Source: Diaminobutyricibacter sp049994905 (GTDB taxonomy: Bacteria > Actinomycetota > Actinomycetes > Actinomycetales > Microbacteriaceae). From it: 64,000 nt of DNA. Each line of letters begins with the position of its first letter. Position 1 is the stretch's first letter. This document shows, in pieces, positions 59,893 to 64,000 of this stretch. The notes below the pieces were generated by a model. It had not been told where the DNA came from. It saw only the letters and a program-made list of their open reading frames with translations, and did no database searches. The stretch is from NCBI RefSeq assembly GCF_049994905.1, contig NZ_CP188258.1:4030001-4094000 (forward strand), read 5' to 3'. Position numbers and translations under genes: made by a program.

Positions 59893-61719
59893 TCAATTCG
59901 CGTCGCGGCAGGTGCCACGGACGTATGCCTTCACCGTTGCGAACCCGGTGCAGGCCGACCCCGCTGCGCGCCGGACGACATACGGTCCGACAGCGGCGGG
60001 AACGATGAAGGTTTCCGCATAGTGCACGCGGAACGGCTCGAAGGAGCCGTCGGGGCTGACCACGTCGACGGCGTCGCCCTCGACCAGGTTCAGCACGTTG
60101 ACGGTGCCGCAGGTGTCGTGACGGGCCTCGTGCATGAACCAGTGGCGCCGCACCTCGATGAATTCGAGTGAGTGGAGGCCGGTGCGCTCTTCGCGCACCT
60201 GCCCGTCATCGGAGAGCACCTCGACCTGGTCGAGCAGGTTGTCATGCACCCATTCGGTGTCGCGATGCCACTGGATGTTGTTCGCGCCGTGCTCGAGGTG
60301 GATGGGGCGGGGAACACCATCCAGCCCCAGCCGGCCCCAGTCCCAGAGCTTGAAGGTGAAGATGAACGGGGTCGCCGAGATCTCCAGCACCATCGAGTTC
60401 GCGCCCGAAGCGTGCACGGTGCCGGCCGGGATGGAGAAATGATCGTGTTTGCGCGCCGGGAACCGGTTCACGAACTTCTCGGCCTGGAACGGTCGTGCAG
60501 GATCTGCGGCGTCCCGGAGCGCGGTCAGCATCTCGTCGCGGTCGACGCCGCGCCTGACGCCCAGGTAGACGGCGGCATCCGGCTCGGCATCGAGGAGGTA
60601 GTAGCTCTCATCCTGCGTATAGTGCATGCCGAAGGTCTCGAGCGCGTAGTCGGTCAGCGGGTGGACCTGCAGGGACAGGTTGCCGCCATCCATCGTGTCC
60701 AGGAAGTCGAAGCGGATGGGGAACTCGGCCCCGAAGCGCGCGAAATTCTTCTCGCCGAGCAGCTCACGTGGCCTGCTGAGGACGAGGTCCATGGCCGGCA
60801 CCTCGACGACGCGGCCATCGGCCTCGAGGAGAAGCGAGTTCTCTTCCGGCACGCAGTCGAAGCACCACGCGTAGTTCGGCTGCGCCGGATCGAGCTCGAG
60901 CTTGTTCTTCATCCACTGGCCGCCCCAGACGCCGGGGTCGAAGAACGGAACGACGCGGAACGGGCCACTGACCGCACGATCCAGCGCGCCACGGAATGCC
61001 GTGCCGGTGATCAGTCCTGCCTGCTGCACACCGGCGTTCGTGTCCAGCAGGTAGTCGACCGTGTCGAAGATGTCGCGCTTGTGGCGGTCAGCGGTGCGCC
61101 ACTCGACGAAGAAGCCGCGCTTGTACTTGCGGAGCACATCCTCGTCGCCGTTCCCGGCATGCCAGTTCGGCGCGCCCGCGCGCTGCCGCTTCTGGATCTC
61201 CCAGCGCGCGAGGTCGGCGAGAACGCAGAGGCGTTCGTCGACGGGAACCAGCGAAGCGCCCCATCCGACGAGCACCGTCGGCGCCTGTGACTCCTCGACC
61301 TCGTCGGCGAGCGACGCCAGGGCAGACGGCCGGTAGAACTCGTCGATCGCGAAATGACCCATGACGCCGAACACGCGGTCGTCCGTCAGGTTGCGCCCGA
61401 TCATCGCGAGGATCTCGGCCGGCGATTTCGCCGCGCACTCCATGTCGATGACGGTGTAGTCCGGGAGGGTGAGGCGGAGTTCGTCCACCAGCGACGCGAC
61501 ATCGACGCCGGGGTAGCAGTCGATCGCAATGACGGGCGATGCGCCGAACCGGCTGCGCGCCTCGCGATCGAGTTCCGACCACGCTGCAGCGGCCATCCAG
61601 ATGGAACTGCCCTCCGGCAGCCGGACGGACGGCTGCTTGTCGTAGGTCGAGGGCCGGTGGTCCCCCCACGACGCGTCAGTCACAGGCAATGCTGCGCTCG
61701 ACTCGTCCGGTGCACGCAT
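59893..61719 (-). CDS. mannose-6-phosphate isomerase-like protein with N-terminal kinase-like domain
   Basis: 608 residues from ATG 61719, with AAAGGAGCGG before it. Residues about 1-240 form a P-loop-kinase-like domain, with a degenerate Walker A: VIAIDCYPGVDVAS lacks the Lys. Residues about 250-608 are a class-I mannose-6-phosphate isomerase cupin fold with the zinc ligands in LSLQVHPLTDY, QDESYYLLD and IPAGTVHASGANS. It would convert mannose 6-phosphate to fructose 6-phosphate or isomerise a related sugar. It is the first gene of the mannoside operon, under the GGTAACGTTACC operators. Confidence 0.85.
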   Translation of the reverse strand: MRAPDESSAALPVTDASWGDHRPSTYDKQPSVRLPEGSSIWMAAAAWSELDREARSRFGASPVIAIDCYPGVDVASLVDELRLTLPDYTVIDMECAAKSPAEILAMIGRNLTDDRVFGVMGHFAIDEFYRPSALASLADEVEESQAPTVLVGWGASLVPVDERLCVLADLARWEIQKRQRAGAPNWHAGNGDEDVLRKYKRGFFVEWRTADRHKRDIFDTVDYLLDTNAGVQQAGLITGTAFRGALDRAVSGPFRVVPFFDPGVWGGQWMKNKLELDPAQPNYAWCFDCVPEENSLLLEADGRVVEVPAMDLVLSRPRELLGEKNFARFGAEFPIRFDFLDTMDGGNLSLQVHPLTDYALETFGMHYTQDESYYLLDAEPDAAVYLGVRRGVDRDEMLTALRDAADPARPFQAEKFVNRFPARKHDHFSIPAGTVHASGANSMVLEISATPFIFTFKLWDWGRLGLDGVPRPIHLEHGANNIQWHRDTEWVHDNLLDQVEVLSDDGQVREERTGLHSLEFIEVRRHWFMHEARHDTCGTVNVLNLVEGDAVDVVSPDGSFEPFRVHYAETFIVPAAVGPYVVRRAAGSACTGFATVKAYVRGTCRDAN

Positions 61720-61734
61720 TCCGCCGCTCCTTTT

Positions 61735-61754
61735 GTTTGGTAACGTTACCAAAC
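61735..61754. promoter_or_regulatory. 20-bp LacI-style operator
   Basis: GTTTGGTAACGTTACCAAAC is a perfect 20-bp palindrome 16 bp before the isomerase-like start. Its core equals the site at 48699-48710. Confidence 0.75.
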
Positions 61755-61794
61755 CACATCAGGGGGGTGGACCGTCAAGACCTTCCGGTCTCAG

Positions 61795-61810
61795 TTTGGT
61801 AACGATACCA
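61795..61810. promoter_or_regulatory. second, imperfect copy of the operator
   Basis: TTTGGTAACGATACCA differs from the first site in the right half. Its centre lies about 59 bp from the first one, so the two could be bound together with DNA looping. Confidence 0.6.
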
Positions 61811-61891
61811 GCGCTCTCATGCGGTGCGGGCCGCGGGCGGGCCGGCGGAAGGTGGACGGGGAACGCGAAACGATGAACGGGAAACGACGAA

Positions 61892-61919
61892 CGCCGCGCC
61901 CAACGGTGGGGGCGCGGCG
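61892..61919. terminator. hairpin downstream of the small Ala/Pro-tailed gene
   Basis: CGCCGCGCCC (61892-61901) pairs with GGGCGCGGCG (61910-61919) across an 8-nt loop, 50 bp past the stop at 61971. A further palindrome, CGTCTGCAGACG (61931-61942), lies closer to the gene. Confidence 0.6.
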
Positions 61920-61970
61920 AAGAGGCGCGACGTCTGCAGACGCGCGCCGGCCGTCAGGATGACCGGGTGA

Positions 61971-62366
61971 TCAGCCGCCGAAAGTGGCGGGAGTGACCGG
62001 TGCGGAAACCGGCGTCGGCAACTGCACGACGGGCGCGACGTTCTGCTGCGGGGCCGCAGAAACCGGGGCCGGGGTGACAGCCGGGGCGGGGGCGGAGGAG
62101 GCGGCGGCGGCACGGCGACCGGTGACGGGCGACGACTCGTCGGGCGAGTGCAGGCCGATCTCACGCAGGCGGTCGTCCGACCATCCGGCCTGCTTCGCAG
62201 CCTGCCACGCGACCTCGTATTCGAGGATTGCGGCGTCCAGGGCGTTCATGCGCTGGGCGAGTTCGCGCACGGCGCCGATGCGCGCCTGGATTTCGGTTTC
62301 GAGAAGTGCATTCGCTCGCTGAGCAGCCATGTCGGGGTCCACTGAGATTCCGTAGGGGGTGTTCAC
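61971..62366 (-). CDS. small protein of unknown function with Ala/Pro-rich tail
   Basis: 131 residues, GTG start at 62366 with GGAAGGA 6 nt upstream. The first 70 residues are probably helical (AQRANALLETEIQARIGAVR). The last 50 are Ala/Pro/Val rich and low in complexity (SSAPAPAVTPAPVSAAPQ). No signal peptide and no membrane helix. I do not recognise the family. It is divergent from the DNA ligase. Confidence 0.7.
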   Translation of the reverse strand: MNTPYGISVDPDMAAQRANALLETEIQARIGAVRELAQRMNALDAAILEYEVAWQAAKQAGWSDDRLREIGLHSPDESSPVTGRRAAAASSAPAPAVTPAPVSAAPQQNVAPVVQLPTPVSAPVTPATFGG

Positions 62367-62499
62367 GATACGTCCTTCCGTTCAAATGCGGCGCCCTCAG
62401 AACGCGGACGATCTGTCGTCACGGTTCAATCGGAGCGAAGGCTGTAACTCGGGTGTGTGCTTACCGAGAGCCTAGCCAGAAAGAACGTTCTGTGGGTTG

Positions 62500-62527
62500 T
62501 TTGGGGGACATTCGATTGTCCCCCAAA
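62500..62527. repeat. 11-bp perfect inverted repeat between divergent genes
   Basis: TTTGGGGGACA (62500-62510) pairs with TGTCCCCCAAA (62517-62527) with loop TTCGAT. It lies between the small unknown gene and the DNA ligase, about 90 bp before the ligase start. It could be an operator or a structured leader. Confidence 0.7.
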
Positions 62528-62617
62528 TCGGGCGTCACGAGGCGATCAGCCCATTCTGTCAGAAGCATGCGCGCCCGCGACCGCTCCGGTGTCGGACCCC
62601 GGTGCCAGACTGGTGGG

Positions 62618-64000
62618 GTGCTCCTCGACGCCCTCGTGACCACCGCCGATGCGGTCGCGTCCACGCGGTCGCGGCTGGCGAAGGTCGATGCGCTTGCCGC
62701 CCTCCTCGCACAGCTGGAGCCTGAGGAGATCGCTCCGGCCGTGGGATTCCTGGTCGGCAGGCCCCGGCAGGGTCGCGTCGGCGTCGGCTGGCGCGGCGTC
62801 GCGTCCGCGATGGGAGAACCGGCGGATGCGCCGAGCCTCACCGTCGCCGACTTGGACGAGCTGCTCGACCGGCTGGCTGCGGCATCCGGAGCCGGATCGG
62901 CCGGCGACCGCAGTCGCGAGCTCCGTGAACTGACCGCACGCGCCACCGAACGGGAACAGGGTTTCATCAGCCGGGTGCTGCTCGGCGAGATGCGAACGGG
63001 GGCGCTCGAGGGTGTTCTGACCGATGCGATCGCCCGCGCATCCGACCGCCCGGGTGACGCCGTTCGCCGTGCCGCCATGCTCTCCGGCGACCTCGGCGAG
63101 ACCGCTCTGCTCGCCCTCACCGGCACGGCCGACGAACTCGACGCGGTCGGGCTCGTCGTCGGGAGACCGGTACAGCCGATGCTCGCCGCCTCGGCGCCGA
63201 GCGCGTCGGCCGCGCTCGAGACGACCGGCGAGGCCTCCGTCGAATACAAGCTCGACGGCGCGCGCATCCAGGTGCACCGCTCGGGCGACAGCATCCGCGT
63301 CTTCACCCGCAACCTCGCCGACATCACCCATCGCGTGCCCGAAGTGGTCGAGGTCGTGAGGAGGCTGCCCGTGCGTGACGTGATCCTGGACGGCGAGACG
63401 CTCTCACTCGACGAAGACGGCGCGCCTCGCCCCTTCCAGGAGACGATGTCCCGGTTCGGTGCGGATGCGGCGCGCGAGACACTGCTGCATCCCTGGTTCT
63501 TCGACGTGCTCCACGTCGACGGGCGCGACCTGCTCGACGAACCGCTGGCAACCCGCCTCGCTGAGCTCGAGCGCATCGCCGGTGAGCACCGCATCCCGGG
63601 CGAGGTCACCGCCGACCCGGCCGTCGCCGAACGCGTGTCCCGTGACGCGCTCGCGGCCGGCCAGGAAGGCGTCGTCGTCAAGGCGATCGGCTCACCGTAC
63701 GCGGCAGGACGCCGCGGCTCGAGCTGGATCAAGGTGAAACCCGTGCACACCTACGACCTGGTGGTGCTCGCCTGCGAGTGGGGGTCGGGCCGGCGAACCG
63801 GGTTGCTCTCCAACCTGCACCTGGGCGCCCGCGATCCGTCCGGCGAATTCGGTGAGCCGGGCGCGTTCGTCATGGTCGGTAAGACGTTCAAAGGACTCAC
63901 GGATGAGATCCTGCGGTGGCAGACCCAGTACTTTCCGCAGATCGAAGTGTCGCGCTCTGCCCACACGGTGTGGCTCGCGCCGACGACGGTCGTCGAGATC
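62618..64000 (+). CDS. ATP-dependent DNA ligase (C-terminus beyond window)
   Basis: 461 residues are visible. An N-terminal DNA-binding domain of about 200 residues (RELTARATEREQGFISRVLL) is followed by the adenylation domain with motif I VEYKLDGARIQVH (Lys near 213), motif III VILDGETL, motif IV GQEGVVVKAIGS and motif V SSWIKVKP. This is the LigB-type layout seen in actinobacteria beside the NAD-dependent LigA, and it seals nicks, probably in repair. GTG 62618 is chosen because CAGACT lies 6 nt before it; no ribosome binding site is seen. The OB-fold is cut off. Confidence 0.92.
   Translation, partial: MLLDALVTTADAVASTRSRLAKVDALAALLAQLEPEEIAPAVGFLVGRPRQGRVGVGWRGVASAMGEPADAPSLTVADLDELLDRLAAASGAGSAGDRSRELRELTARATEREQGFISRVLLGEMRTGALEGVLTDAIARASDRPGDAVRRAAMLSGDLGETALLALTGTADELDAVGLVVGRPVQPMLAASAPSASAALETTGEASVEYKLDGARIQVHRSGDSIRVFTRNLADITHRVPEVVEVVRRLPVRDVILDGETLSLDEDGAPRPFQETMSRFGADAARETLLHPWFFDVLHVDGRDLLDEPLATRLAELERIAGEHRIPGEVTADPAVAERVSRDALAAGQEGVVVKAIGSPYAAGRRGSSWIKVKPVHTYDLVVLACEWGSGRRTGLLSNLHLGARDPSGEFGEPGAFVMVGKTFKGLTDEILRWQTQYFPQIEVSRSAHTVWLAPTTVVEI

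Noticed and set aside
61754..61970. tRNA or riboswitch in the gap before the small unknown gene
   Set aside because: No cloverleaf or T-loop consensus (GGTTCGAATCC) is present; the structure seen is explained by hairpins and a LacI-style site.
62483..62490. GAACGTTC as a LexA/SOS box before the DNA ligase
   Set aside because: The actinobacterial box needs four bases between GAAC and GTTC; here there are none.

Overview
The window is chromosomal DNA from a high-GC actinobacterium. Small tightly packed genes, frequent GTG starts, likely leaderless promoters, ABC sugar importers with no ATPase gene beside them, and very frequent GGATGC/GCATCC words all suggest the family Microbacteriaceae. That placement is inference; no rRNA marker is present. 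No tRNA, rRNA, CRISPR array or transposase was seen. Most of the window is an accessory carbohydrate-catabolism region with its regulators.

Layout. 1-9.8 kb holds single genes: a truncated patatin-like lipase with a tiny upstream ORF, a DUF222/HNH protein, an epoxide-hydrolase-like protein divergent from a WYL regulator, a DHFR-like reductase, a GH3 beta-glycosidase and an aldo/keto reductase. 9.6-13.6 kb holds a TetR/ABC-export operon divergent from an MccF-like S66 peptidase, with a hairpin plus 19-bp repeat element on each side, then a VOC protein. 13.7-21.7 kb is a LacI-controlled operon (SBP, two permeases, Gfo/Idh/MocA, enolase-superfamily enzyme, cellulase-like hydrolase, RidA). 21.8-26 kb holds an amino-acid permease divergent from a Dcu-type transporter and an M20 peptidase.

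26-31.6 kb encodes a complete non-phosphorylative L-fucose route: fucose dehydrogenase, fuconolactonase, fuconate dehydratase, 2-keto-3-deoxyfuconate dehydrogenase and diketo-acid hydrolase, with a FadR-type regulator whose probable operator recurs in three promoters. 31.7-35.1 kb is an Entner-Doudoroff-type operon (two dehydrogenases, KDPG aldolase, KDG kinase). It converges on a 12-kb, 11-gene operon (35.1-47.4 kb) that joins an ABC importer and a Weimberg-type branch (acid-sugar dehydratase, FAH-type dehydratase, alpha-ketoglutarate semialdehyde dehydrogenase) to a CoA-transferase, an enoyl-CoA hydratase and a solute-binding-like protein without a signal peptide. A divergent FadR-type regulator sits at its head.

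48.3-61.8 kb looks like one mannoside-centred regulon in two parts: a mutarotase-like gene and a GntR-kinase-enolase paralogue operon, then a GH38 alpha-mannosidase, an ABC importer and a mannose-6-phosphate-isomerase-like fusion. The parts share two operator motifs. A RES/Xre-type toxin-antitoxin pair lies between them, bracketed by a 125-bp duplication of the 3' end of the enolase paralogue. The window ends with a small Ala/Pro-tailed protein of unknown function and an ATP-dependent DNA ligase that runs off the end.
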